DNA of 20,776 bases from SZAS-103 sp038226665 (GCA_038226665.1 JBBRQI010000028.1:1-20776); one strand, 5' to 3'; positions 1-8,634 are shown, counted from the stretch's first letter. The notes: generated by a model not told the origin, from the letters alone. Made by a program: numbers and translations.

Positions 1-49
1 ACTCCGGCATCGACAGACCCGCCTGGAACTGCACCATGTTCATCGCCAT
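1..49 (-). CDS. IS1595-family transposase, N-terminal fragment (continues outside window)
   Basis: Reading the minus strand from 49 gives MAMNMVQFQAGLSMPE and then the window ends. This start closely resembles the N-terminus I know from IS1595 (ISXO2-like) transposases, which usually begin MAMN.(V/I)QFQ.GLSM.EF and continue into a zinc-ribbon and a DDE-type catalytic domain. A strong Shine-Dalgarno GGAGGTG lies just upstream (minus strand, about 53-60), supporting this ATG; the second ATG two codons on is an alternative. Only 16 codons are visible, so integrity of the rest cannot be judged. The element appears to be inserted in, or next to, the truncated lipoprotein gene at 134-271. Family call is by motif memory, not by alignment. 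Confidence 0.75.
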   Translation of the reverse strand, partial: MAMNMVQFQAGLSMPE

Positions 50-54
50 GACCC

Positions 55-77
55 ACCTCCACCTCGACAGTGGAGGT
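55..77 (-). promoter_or_regulatory. Hairpin covering the transposase ribosome-binding site
   Basis: An 8-bp perfect inverted repeat, ACCTCCAC at 55-62 and GTGGAGGT at 70-77, is separated by 7 bases. In the minus-strand transcript the proximal arm contains the transposase Shine-Dalgarno (GTGGAGGT, a few bases before the ATG at 49), so folding would pair it with an anti-SD arm. Similar sequestering hairpins are known to limit translation of IS transposases from outside transcription; that role here is inference. Confidence 0.5.
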
Positions 78-133
78 ACCATCGGCTTTGGCCGTCTCAG
101 ATCATGCGAAAGTTGGCTGAGGATCGACGCTAA

Positions 134-271
134 TCAGGTCCCGCGAAACAGGATTTTGTAAGTGTCCGGTGCGAGCGCCGTCTCAGAAAAGCCGCCCGTA
201 AAGCCCTCAGCTTGATAGGTTGTAGCGCAGGCGGTCAGGGCGAGCAAAAGAAACACGATAGCAAGTTTCAT
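134..271 (-). pseudogene. Truncated lipoprotein, CC0125/CC1285-like N-terminus
   Basis: The ATG at 271 opens a 45-residue frame with a lipoprotein signal peptide (MKLAIVFLLLALTAC, lipobox LTAC, lipidated Cys15), then TTYQAEGFTGGFSET and ending KILFRGT-stop. Lipoproteins of the CC0125/CC1285 type carry a similar Y..G..GGYSET...FRVSFRGN segment and then continue for over 100 residues, so the stop right after FRG implies loss of the 3' part. The IS1595-type transposase starts only about 85 bases beyond the stop, which is the expected distance from an IS terminus, so the simplest reading is that the element cut this gene near 131-141. The ATG overlaps the stop of the preceding small gene (ATGA), suggesting they were co-translated. 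The original function is unknown; an outer-membrane-anchored product is inferred. Confidence 0.6.
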
Positions 272-363
272 GGCGAAACCTGATTGACGCCGCTCACAAT
301 GGACGCGCAACCCGACAACAGACAAATTGCGGCCACAGCCGCGACGATCACTACTCGTTGCAT
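268..363 (-). CDS. Small lipoprotein, 31 aa, ASIVSG type
   Basis: A short frame from the ATG at 363 encodes MQRVVIVAAVAAICLLSGC and then ASIVSGVNQVSP. It has a basic N-region, a hydrophobic core and a clear lipobox LSGC with Cys19, leaving a mature peptide of about 13 residues. An AGGGGAGA Shine-Dalgarno sits 6-7 bases upstream. The stop overlaps the ATG of the next lipoprotein (ATGA). The segment CASIVSG.NQ resembles the start of longer bacterial lipoproteins, so this may be the stump of a larger gene or a real micro-lipoprotein; I cannot decide from one sequence. No function can be assigned. Confidence 0.5.
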   Translation of the reverse strand: MQRVVIVAAVAAICLLSGCASIVSGVNQVSP

Positions 364-562
364 GGAACTCTCCCCTGTGTTGATACGAAGCACGATTCTG
401 GTGTGAGAGAATTCGCAGACTTGCACCGACCAAGTCGCAAATTACGCAGGCTTCCGAATTGCTCAGCGTTGCCGTAACCCCTTGCGGCTGACCGATGTTG
501 TACTGCGACGGACTCGCCGTCAATGAAAAGCAAATCGCCGAACGCTGAGGCCGCCTGTCACC
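364..562. other. Intergenic stretch with no convincing gene
   Basis: Between the small lipoprotein gene and the groEL terminator I find no frame with a good start, codon bias or recognisable motif on either strand. The part next to 363 probably holds the minus-strand promoter of the lipoprotein pair, but no clear -35/-10 pair stands out. Confidence 0.5.
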
Positions 563-564
563 AA

Positions 565-592
565 GAAAAAACCCCGCATCGCTGCGGGGTTT
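565..592 (-). terminator. Rho-independent terminator of groESL
   Basis: The inverted repeat AAACCCCGCA (569-578) / TGCGGGGTTT (583-592) with loop TCGC is followed, on the minus strand, by a T-run (positions 570-565 read TTTTTT). It lies about 40 bases after the groEL stop, in the right orientation to end the groES-groEL transcript. Confidence 0.9.
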
Positions 593-632
593 CTCGTAAT
601 ACATGTCGCTGTTGAGCAACGGTTCGACTGGA

Positions 633-2285
<1,653 letters not shown>

Positions 2286-2388
2286 TGGATGAATCCTCTA
2301 ATGATTTTCTTGAAGGTCGATAACGCGGCGAGCGCGCATCGACGGGGTAGGTTTGACAGAATCAGTTTTGACGACTCAGCGCGTGCGC

Positions 2389-2676
2389 TTAACTCAGCAC
2401 TGCAAAGATGTCGTCTTCCTTCACGACCAGGTATTCGGTGCCATCGAGCTTCACTTCGGTGCCCGAATATTTGCCGAACAGCACCTTGTCGCCGACCTTC
2501 ACGCCCGGGGCGCGGTGGCTGCCGTTGTCGAGGGCCTTGCCCGGGCCGACAGCGATGACTTCGCCCTTGATCGGCTTCTCGGTGGCCGAATCGGGGATGA
2601 CGATGCCGCCAGCGGAGAGCTTCTCTTCTTCCATACGCTTGATGACGACGCGGTCGAACAGCGGTTGCAGCTTCAT
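2389..2676 (-). CDS. groES: Co-chaperonin GroES (Hsp10)
   Basis: Encodes the 95-residue heptameric lid of the GroEL cavity. The sequence starts MKLQPLFDRVVIKR and includes the mobile-loop region EEEKLSAGGIVIPDSATEKP (about residues 17-36), the GEVIAVGPGK strand, VGDKVLFGKYSGTEVK and the C-terminal YLVVKEDDIFAVLS, all typical of type I Hsp10. The ATG at 2676 is chosen because MKLQPL.DRV is the conserved family start and a GAGG Shine-Dalgarno lies about 6 bases upstream; longer in-frame starts would run through the operator. It is the first gene of the groESL operon, with CIRCE 60 bases upstream of its start. Confidence 0.98.
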   Translation of the reverse strand: MKLQPLFDRVVIKRMEEEKLSAGGIVIPDSATEKPIKGEVIAVGPGKALDNGSHRAPGVKVGDKVLFGKYSGTEVKLDGTEYLVVKEDDIFAVLS

Positions 2677-2735
2677 GGGGAACCTCACAGTGGTTGAACG
2701 TAGGTGGTTGAAATTGAAGCAATTGAATGGAGTTG

Positions 2736-2762
2736 TTAGCACTCGACACCCTTGAGTGCCAA
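2736..2762 (-). promoter_or_regulatory. CIRCE element (HrcA operator) of groESL
   Basis: The half-sites TTAGCACTC (2736-2744) and GAGTGCCAA (2754-2762) flank a 9-base spacer. The CIRCE consensus is TTAGCACTC-N9-GAGTGCTAA, so only one base departs from it. The position upstream of groES fits repression by HrcA, which is itself known to depend on GroEL for activity. hrcA is not in this window. Confidence 0.92.
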
Positions 2763-2805
2763 GTTTACGCGCGAACGGTGACACAAGGAAGTCGCGACTC
2801 CCACC

Positions 2806-2833
2806 TAATGGAGCCAACGTTCACCATTTCAAG
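2806..2833 (-). promoter_or_regulatory. Sigma-32 (RpoH)-type promoter of groESL
   Basis: On the minus strand the box CTTGAAA (2833-2827) is followed after 13 bases by CTCCATTA (2813-2806). The heat-shock sigma factor consensus is CTTGAAA, 11-16 bases, CCCCATNT, so the upstream box is perfect and the downstream box has one mismatch in its core. Transcription would begin near 2798 and cross the CIRCE element about 35 bases later. Promoter activity is inferred from the match. Confidence 0.75.
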
Positions 2834-2907
2834 GCTAGGACAGCCTTCACATGACAGCGATGGGCACGCCAGCTACGCTGTGCTACTGATTGGTTTCGAT
2901 CATTCCG

Positions 2908-3240
2908 ATGTCCGTCCTGCGGGTTCTTTGTTTGCATCCCGACGCTGTCGCCGCTGAAGCCCTGGCCGCCGCGCTGGTCGGGCAGCGGCTGGCCGCGTGC
3001 GTGAACGTCCTGCCGGACATACGGTCGACCTTCCGTTGGGAAAACCGCGTCGAACGCGCGCAGGAAATCCTTTTGTTGATCAAGACCACTACCGACCGAT
3101 TTGATGCGGTCAACGAAACCATCGTGTCCGTGCATCCGTACGCAATGCCCGAAATCATCGGGCTGGACATCGTCGCCGGACTGGATCGCTATCTGGACTG
3201 GGTGCGTGCCGAAACCATGCCTGCGGGAACATCGGCATGA
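2908..3240 (+). CDS. cutA: Divalent-cation tolerance protein CutA
   Basis: Encodes a 110-residue CutA1-type protein, a small trimeric ferredoxin-like fold linked genetically to copper/divalent metal tolerance, although its biochemical role remains unclear. Recognisable segments are LAACVNVLPDIRSTFRW near residues 30-46, the EILLLIKTT strand near 56-64 and VSVHPYAMPEIIGLDI near 77-92, all matching the family pattern (AACVN.(L/I)PG..S.Y.W, E..L..KT, HPY..PEI). The ATG at 2908 gives the usual length; a TTG at 2890 would add six residues. Its TGA overlaps the dsbD ATG by four bases (ATGA), indicating translational coupling; the same cutA-dsbD pairing is seen in many proteobacteria, where dsbD is also called cutA2. 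Confidence 0.95.
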   Translation: MSVLRVLCLHPDAVAAEALAAALVGQRLAACVNVLPDIRSTFRWENRVERAQEILLLIKTTTDRFDAVNETIVSVHPYAMPEIIGLDIVAGLDRYLDWVRAETMPAGTSA

Positions 3241-5447
3241 GCGGCTTGGTTTCGAGGTTCGTGCACGCATGGATCGCGGCATTCGGCCTGTGCGCCCTGC
3301 TTGCGACGCCATCCGCACGTGCCGTCGACGAATCCGACCTGCTGCCGGTTGATCAGGCTTTCGCCCTGAGCAGCAAGGTCGTCGATCGCGGCAGGATCGA
3401 GTTCACTTGGACGATCGCGAAAGGCTATTACCTGTATCGCGAGCGCATGGGTGCAGCGCCGGCCGATAACGCGTTCAAGGCCGATCCGCTGCAATTGCCC
3501 GAAGGCATCCACAAGCACGACCAGTTCTTCGGCAACGTGCAGATCTACCACGACCATGCCACTGCAACGCTCACCGGCACAGCCGCGAGCGGCGCGGGCG
3601 CGGCTGATTTCAATCTGAAATACCAGGGTTGCGCGGATGCGGGCGTGTGCTATCCGCCGCAGAAACGCACGCTGCATCTCGCGCTGCCAGCGCAAGGAAT
3701 GAGCGCAGTCGCTTCGGTTCCTGACATGGGCGTCGCCAACGGCAATCCGAGCGCGCATCCCGGAGCGCTGGCCGCGCTGACCGGCAAGAGCGGCGCCAAA
3801 CTCGCCGGCACCGATACGCTGCCATTGCCACCCGAGCAAGCCTTCGGCTTCGAGGCGATCGTCGATACGCCGAACCGGCTGCTACTGCGCTTCACCCCGG
3901 CGAAGGGCTATTACCTGTATCGCGACAAGACCTCGTTCGCGATCGGTGGAGCCTCCTCCGTGCAACCGGGCACGCCGCAATGGCCGCCTGCGCAACAGCG
4001 CCACGACGAACATTTCGGCGATGTAGCGGCGTACACGGATCTCGTCGAAGTGCCGCTGCCGTTGATCCGGCAGAACGCCGACGCACAACACATCGCCCTC
4101 AATGTCGTCTTGCAGGGTTGCCAGACCGACGGCATCTGCTATCCGCCGATGCAGCGCAGCGTGTCGCTCGATCTGCCCGCTGGAGGTCAGGTTTCCGCAC
4201 CACAGATCCTTCCGCCCAAACCGGTCGCAATCACTTCGGTTTCGCTGATCACCGCACTGCTGCTCGCGCTCGGTGGCGGCCTGATCCTCAACCTGATGCC
4301 GTGCGTATTGCCGGTACTGTCGCTCAAAGCGCTGTCGCTGGTGCAATCGGGAGAAAGCCACGCGCGGGCCCGCAGCCATGCGCTCTGGTATACCGCAGGC
4401 GTGCTGGCCAGCTTTGCCGCACTCGGCGCGCTCGCGATCGGGTTGCGCCAGGCTGGTCTCTCGCTGGGCTGGGGATTCCAGTTGCAGCAGCCACTGGTGG
4501 TCGCGGCGCTCGCGTACCTGATGCTCGCGATCGGGCTGAGCCTGTCTGGCGTGTATCAATTCGGCGCGGGCGTGGCGGGCGTCGGCCAGAAACTCACCGA
4601 AAAATCCGGGCCAGCCGGCGATTTCTTCACCGGCGTGCTCGCAGTCGTGGTCGCCAGCCCATGCACCGCGCCCTTCATGGGCACCGCGCTCGCGTATGCA
4701 TTCGCTGCCCCAACTGCGGTGGGAATAGCAGTGTTCCTCGCGCTTGGACTTGGCCTCGCACTGCCGTTCCTGCTGATCGCCTTCGTGCCCGCGCTCGCAT
4801 CGCGCCTGCCGAAACCTGGCGCGTGGATGGAAACCCTCAAGCAATTCCTCGCCTTCCCGATGTACCTCACCGTCGCGTGGCTGGTGTCGGTGATCGCAGC
4901 GCAGCGCGGTTCGAGCGGCGTGCTGTATTTGCTTGGCGGCGCGGTGCTGCTCGCGTTCGGTTTGTGGTGGTGGGAACGCGGACGCTACAGCCGGCACCGG
5001 ATCGTACGACCGCTGGCAGGACTCGTGTTGCTGGTCGCATTGCTGCCGCTACTCGCAATCGAACGCCTGCCGCCGATCGCCAAACAGGCCGCCGAAACCG
5101 GAACGGTCGCGTATTCAGCAGGCAAACTCGCGGAACTGCGCGCGCAGCACCGCGTGGTGTTCATCGACATGACCGCCGATTGGTGCGTGAGCTGCAAGGC
5201 CAATGAAGCCGCGGTGCTGTCGCGGCCCGCCTTTCACGATGCTATGACTGCCGCGAACGCGGTGTACATGGTCGGCGACTACACCAGCGTCGATCCGGCG
5301 ATCACCGCCTTCCTCGACGCGCACCATGCGGTCGGCGTGCCCTTGTATGTGGTGTATCCACGCAGCGGCGGCGAAGCCGAGGAACTGCCGAACATCCTGA
5401 CCCAGAGCATTGTCGGGGATGCGCTGGCCCGCGCCTCGGCAAGATGA
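3237..5447 (+). CDS. dsbD: Thiol:disulfide interchange protein DsbD with two N-terminal alpha domains
   Basis: Moves reducing power from cytoplasmic thioredoxin across the inner membrane to periplasmic partners. The product is 736 residues, against about 565 in E. coli. A signal peptide (about residues 1-29, ending TPSARA) precedes two successive DsbD-alpha-like domains. Each has GYYLYR and a C-x5-C pair in (Y/L)QGC...(V/I)CYPP: Cys132/Cys138 and Cys295/Cys301. The transmembrane beta domain (about 330-600) has LMPCVLPVLSLK (Cys356) and ASPCTAPFMG (Cys476), the redox cysteines. The C-terminal thioredoxin domain has DWCVSCK (Cys650/Cys653). All catalytic cysteines are thus present, with an extra alpha module. 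It is coupled to cutA by ATGA and its end overlaps a TlpA-like gene, forming a periplasmic-redox operon. Confidence 0.97.
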   Translation: MSGLVSRFVHAWIAAFGLCALLATPSARAVDESDLLPVDQAFALSSKVVDRGRIEFTWTIAKGYYLYRERMGAAPADNAFKADPLQLPEGIHKHDQFFGNVQIYHDHATATLTGTAASGAGAADFNLKYQGCADAGVCYPPQKRTLHLALPAQGMSAVASVPDMGVANGNPSAHPGALAALTGKSGAKLAGTDTLPLPPEQAFGFEAIVDTPNRLLLRFTPAKGYYLYRDKTSFAIGGASSVQPGTPQWPPAQQRHDEHFGDVAAYTDLVEVPLPLIRQNADAQHIALNVVLQGCQTDGICYPPMQRSVSLDLPAGGQVSAPQILPPKPVAITSVSLITALLLALGGGLILNLMPCVLPVLSLKALSLVQSGESHARARSHALWYTAGVLASFAALGALAIGLRQAGLSLGWGFQLQQPLVVAALAYLMLAIGLSLSGVYQFGAGVAGVGQKLTEKSGPAGDFFTGVLAVVVASPCTAPFMGTALAYAFAAPTAVGIAVFLALGLGLALPFLLIAFVPALASRLPKPGAWMETLKQFLAFPMYLTVAWLVSVIAAQRGSSGVLYLLGGAVLLAFGLWWWERGRYSRHRIVRPLAGLVLLVALLPLLAIERLPPIAKQAAETGTVAYSAGKLAELRAQHRVVFIDMTADWCVSCKANEAAVLSRPAFHDAMTAANAVYMVGDYTSVDPAITAFLDAHHAVGVPLYVVYPRSGGEAEELPNILTQSIVGDALARASAR

Positions 5448-6051
5448 GCTTCCTGCGTTGAAGTGGCGCACGACCCTGCTCACCCTCGTCGCTGCGCTGC
5501 TGGCCGGCGCCGCCGGATTGGTGCTGTCGATCCGCCTCAACGGCCCCGGCTCCCTGCTCGGCACATCGGCAGGCCGCTGGCTGGTCGAACATATGGCAGC
5601 CTCCCTAGGCCCGACGGGCATCCGCGCAGCAAGTGAGGGCGAGGTCGTAGGATCGCTCTCTTTGACCGATCTGCAAGGCCACCCGCAGCAACTTCCTGCA
5701 ACACGCGGTCATCGTCTGCTGGTGAATGTCTGGGCGACCTGGTGTGGCCCATGCCGCGACGAAATGCCGCTGCTAGCCGGATTCGACAAGACCCAAGACG
5801 CGAATGGGACGCTCATCGTCGGGATCGCAGAGGACGATTTGGTGTCCGTACACAGCTATCTTCTGCGAACTCCGGTCAATTATTCGATCCTGCTCGACGA
5901 TGTGCAGGGCCGCGCAGGCGTACGATTGGGCAATCGACTCGGCACATTGCCTTACAGCGCCCTGATTGAAGTGGATGGCCGCCTGCTACGCCGCAAGTAC
6001 GGGCCATTTGACAGCGCGGAGGCGCTCGCGATGTGGGTTTCAGCGCCCTGA
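5419..6051 (+). CDS. TlpA/ResA-like membrane-anchored thioredoxin
   Basis: Encodes a thioredoxin-fold protein of about 210 residues with one N-terminal membrane segment (LLTLVAALLAGAAGLVLSI, about residues 22-40) and a periplasmic domain carrying NVWATWCGPCRDEMPLL, where WCGPC (Cys109/Cys112) is the active site; the cis-proline region appears as LGTLPYSALIEVDG. Such proteins reduce disulfides, for example in cytochrome c maturation or as DsbD clients. The start is uncertain: ATG 5419 overlaps dsbD by 29 bases and gives an unusually long acidic N-region, whereas TTG 5458 would begin LKWRTTLLTL just before the membrane helix. The ATG overlapping the dsbD stop (5444) meets a stop after five codons in another frame. 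Being next to dsbD suggests DsbD keeps it reduced; that is inference. Confidence 0.88.
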   Translation: MRWPAPRQDELPALKWRTTLLTLVAALLAGAAGLVLSIRLNGPGSLLGTSAGRWLVEHMAASLGPTGIRAASEGEVVGSLSLTDLQGHPQQLPATRGHRLLVNVWATWCGPCRDEMPLLAGFDKTQDANGTLIVGIAEDDLVSVHSYLLRTPVNYSILLDDVQGRAGVRLGNRLGTLPYSALIEVDGRLLRRKYGPFDSAEALAMWVSAP

Positions 6052-6279
6052 AACACGTTGAGTAGAAGTAGCCTCACTCACTAGAAGTAGACGCGACTGA
6101 GTCACGGCTGTGGGGGAGGGTGCCTCGGCTGAGTAGAAACTCTAGCCGGCTGGCAACATTCGTTCAATTTCCGTAAACGTCGTCGATACGGGACTCATCC
6201 GCTGGACATGCAACCCCTATCACGCGACACTGCGCACCCCACGCTTTTGTGGCGGTCTTGTGACCGTCGCTCCGGAACA
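6052..6279. other. Intergenic leader of aroQ-accBC with short direct repeats
   Basis: The 228 bases hold two copies of TAGAAGTAG (6063-6071 and 6082-6090) and two copies of TGAGTAGAA (6059-6067 and 6130-6138). No hairpin terminator for the upstream operon is evident. A weak promoter-like pair CTGGCA, 18 bases, TAAACG occurs around 6150-6179 and could serve aroQ; this is low confidence. Confidence 0.3.
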
Positions 6280-6714
6280 GTGCCCAAGATCCTCATCCTC
6301 CACGGCCCCAACCTCAACCTGCTCGGCGAACGCGAGCCGGCGGTCTATGGGTCGACGACGCTGGCCGAAATCGACGGTTCGCTGCTTGAGAAAGCCCAAG
6401 CAACCGGCCACGCGCTCGAATCCCTGCAGTCCAACGCCGAACACGCACTGGTTGAACGCATCCAGGCCGCGCGCCACGACGGCACCGCTTTCATCCTGAT
6501 CAACCCCGCCGCATTCACCCACACGTCTGTAGCGATCCGCGACGCGCTCGCGGCGGTGCGCATCCCGTTCATCGAAGTCCACCTCTCGAACCCGCACGCG
6601 CGCGAGCCATTTCGAAAGGAGTCGTACTTCAGCGACCTCGCAGTCGGTGTGGTCGCCGGTTTCGGCGCGGACAGTTATCGCTACGCACTCGACGCCGCGC
6701 TCGCGCGACTCTGA
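6280..6714 (+). CDS. aroQ: Type II 3-dehydroquinate dehydratase
   Basis: Catalyses the third step of the shikimate pathway, 3-dehydroquinate to 3-dehydroshikimate, as a dodecameric cytoplasmic enzyme. The 144-residue frame shows the type II hallmarks: KILILHGPNLNLLGEREP and VYG (catalytic Arg and Tyr of the lid loop) at the start, QSNAEH near 48-53, NPAAFTHTSVAIRDAL with the catalytic His, and EVHLSNPHAREPFR near 97-110. The GTG at 6280 is taken as start because the conserved family N-terminus begins there; an in-frame ATG at 6208 would add 24 residues unlike the family. It stands at the head of accB-accC, a common gammaproteobacterial arrangement. Confidence 0.96.
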   Translation: MPKILILHGPNLNLLGEREPAVYGSTTLAEIDGSLLEKAQATGHALESLQSNAEHALVERIQAARHDGTAFILINPAAFTHTSVAIRDALAAVRIPFIEVHLSNPHAREPFRKESYFSDLAVGVVAGFGADSYRYALDAALARL

Positions 6715-6748
6715 TTCCCCATATTCGCAACACCCGAAAGGTAACCGC

Positions 6749-7255
6749 ATGGATCTTCGCAAGATCAAGAAACTCATCGACCTGCTGGATGAATCCAATC
6801 TGGCGGAAATAGAGATCAAAGAGGGCGAAGAGTCGGTGCGCCTCTCGCGCATGCCCAAGAACATGCCTATGCAACAGGTGACTTACGCCGCAGCCCCGGC
6901 ATTGACTTCCGCTCCAGCCCACGTCGAAACGCAGCGCCCCGCAAGCCACACCGCAGCGCCGAGCGCGCCACCGCACGCCGACACCGCGCACATCGGCAAG
7001 GGCGGCCGCGAGCTGCCCGACGGCCACGTGTTGCGCTCGCCAATGGTCGGGACGTTCTACGCATCGCCGAATCCGGATTCGCCGCCGTTCGTGAAAGTCG
7101 GGCAAGCGGTCAAGGCCGGCGAAACGCTGGCGATCATCGAGGCGATGAAGATGTTCAACCCGATCGAAGCCGACGTTTCCGGCACCGTGACCGCGATCCT
7201 CGCGAGCAGCGGCCAGCCGATCGAGTTCGACGAACCGCTGTTCGTGATCAGTTGA
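6749..7255 (+). CDS. accB: Biotin carboxyl carrier protein of acetyl-CoA carboxylase
   Basis: Carries the biotin prosthetic group between the biotin carboxylase and carboxyltransferase of acetyl-CoA carboxylase, the first committed step of fatty acid synthesis. The 168-residue product begins MDLRKIKKLIDLLDESNLAEIEI, the usual N-terminal helix, then has an Ala/Pro/His-rich linker (about 45-85) and a biotinyl domain with SPMVGTFY.SP and EAMKMFNPIEAD; Lys134 in AMKM is the biotinylation site. A GAAAGGT Shine-Dalgarno lies before the ATG at 6749. It follows aroQ by 34 bases and precedes accC almost immediately, so the genes are probably cotranscribed. Confidence 0.98.
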   Translation: MDLRKIKKLIDLLDESNLAEIEIKEGEESVRLSRMPKNMPMQQVTYAAAPALTSAPAHVETQRPASHTAAPSAPPHADTAHIGKGGRELPDGHVLRSPMVGTFYASPNPDSPPFVKVGQAVKAGETLAIIEAMKMFNPIEADVSGTVTAILASSGQPIEFDEPLFVIS

Positions 7256-7266
7256 GCGGCATGCCC

Positions 7267-8634
7267 ATGCTCGACAAGGTCGTCATCGCAAACCGTGGCG
7301 AAATCGCGCTGCGCATCCTGCGCGCTTGCCATGCGCTCGGCATCCGCACGGTCGCGGTGCATTCGACCGTGGACCGCAACCTCAAGCACGTCGCGATGGC
7401 TGACGAATCGGTGTGCATCGGTCCGGCGCCATCGTCCGAAAGCTATCTCAATATCCCCGCGCTGATCGCTGCGGCTGAAGTCACCGACGCGCAGGCGATC
7501 CATCCGGGTTACGGGTTTTTATCCGAGAACGCCGACTTCGCCGAGCGCGTCGAGCAGTCCGGTTTCATTTTCATCGGCCCGCGCGCCGAGACGATTCGCC
7601 TGATGGGTGACAAGGTCGAGGCGATTAAGGCGATGAAGGCGGCGGGCGTTCCCTGCGTGCCGGGCTCCGACGGCCCTGTTCCCGAAGAACCTGCCGAGGC
7701 CATGGCGATCGCCAAGCGCATCGGCTATCCGATCATCGTGAAGGCGGCCGGCGGCGGCGGCGGACGCGGCATGCGCGTCGTCCACACCGAAGCCGCGCTG
7801 CTGAATTCCATCGCGACCACCCAGCAGGAAGCCAAGGCGGCGTTCGGCAACGCGCAGGTCTACATGGAGAAGTTCCTCGAAAACCCGCGCCACATCGAGA
7901 TCCAGGTGCTTGCGGATGGGCAGGGCAACGCGATCCACCTCGGCGAGCGCGACTGCTCCATGCAGCGCCGCCACCAGAAAGTCGTCGAGGAAGCGCCCGC
8001 GCCCGGCATCACGCCCAAGCAGCGCGCCAAGATCGGCGCAGTCTGCGTCGAAGCCTGCATCCGCATCGGTTATCGCGGCGCCGGCACCTTCGAATTCCTC
8101 TACGAAGACGGCCACTTCTACTTCATCGAGATGAATACCCGCATCCAGGTCGAGCATCCGGTGACCGAACTGATTACCGGCGTGGACCTCGTGCGCGAAC
8201 AACTGCTGATCGCCGCCGGCCGCCCGCTATCGCTGAAGCAGGAAGACATTGTCATCCGCGGCCATGCGATCGAGTGCCGCATCAACGCCGAAGACCCCGA
8301 CACGTTCCTGCCCTGCCCCGGCCTGATCCAGCACTTCCACGCCCCCGGCGGCCCCGGCGTGCGCGTGGACAGCCACATCTACGAAGGCTACCGTGTGCCG
8401 CCGAATTATGACTCGATGATCGGCAAGCTCATCGTCCACGGCAACGACCGCGACATCGCGATCTGCCGCATGCGCGTCGCGCTGAACGAAATGATCGTCG
8501 ATGGCATCAAGACGAATGTCCCGCTGCAGCAACGCATCATGGCCGACCAGGGATTCCAGACTGGCGGCACGAATATTCATTATCTTGAGAAGCGGCTGGC
8601 GGAGCGGAAAGAGAAGAATATCGGGTTGGGATGA
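7267..8634 (+). CDS. accC: Biotin carboxylase subunit of acetyl-CoA carboxylase
   Basis: ATP-dependent carboxylation of biotin on AccB with bicarbonate. The 455-residue protein has the biotin carboxylase N-domain (MLDKVVIANRGEIALRILRA), an ATP-grasp domain with KAAGGGGGRGMRVV and QVLADGQGNAIHLGERDCS.QRR.QK, the catalytic EMNTRIQVEHPVTE region and the C-terminal domain with ECRINAEDP. Length is close to E. coli AccC (449). The start at 7267 matches the conserved MLDK; ATG 7261 and TTG 7252 (the latter overlapping the accB stop) are alternatives. Its TGA overlaps the ATG of the following GIY-YIG gene (ATGA), an odd coupling with an accessory gene. Confidence 0.98.
   Translation: MLDKVVIANRGEIALRILRACHALGIRTVAVHSTVDRNLKHVAMADESVCIGPAPSSESYLNIPALIAAAEVTDAQAIHPGYGFLSENADFAERVEQSGFIFIGPRAETIRLMGDKVEAIKAMKAAGVPCVPGSDGPVPEEPAEAMAIAKRIGYPIIVKAAGGGGGRGMRVVHTEAALLNSIATTQQEAKAAFGNAQVYMEKFLENPRHIEIQVLADGQGNAIHLGERDCSMQRRHQKVVEEAPAPGITPKQRAKIGAVCVEACIRIGYRGAGTFEFLYEDGHFYFIEMNTRIQVEHPVTELITGVDLVREQLLIAAGRPLSLKQEDIVIRGHAIECRINAEDPDTFLPCPGLIQHFHAPGGPGVRVDSHIYEGYRVPPNYDSMIGKLIVHGNDRDIAICRMRVALNEMIVDGIKTNVPLQQRIMADQGFQTGGTNIHYLEKRLAERKEKNIGLG

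Noticed and set aside
2770..2800. Housekeeping promoter overlapping CIRCE (TAAACT as -10)
   Set aside because: The best -35 partner at correct spacing matches only two of six bases.
3882..4997. Minus-strand frame of 371 codons inside dsbD
   Set aside because: It is antisense to the DsbD membrane domain and is rich in Arg, His and Gln with no domain.
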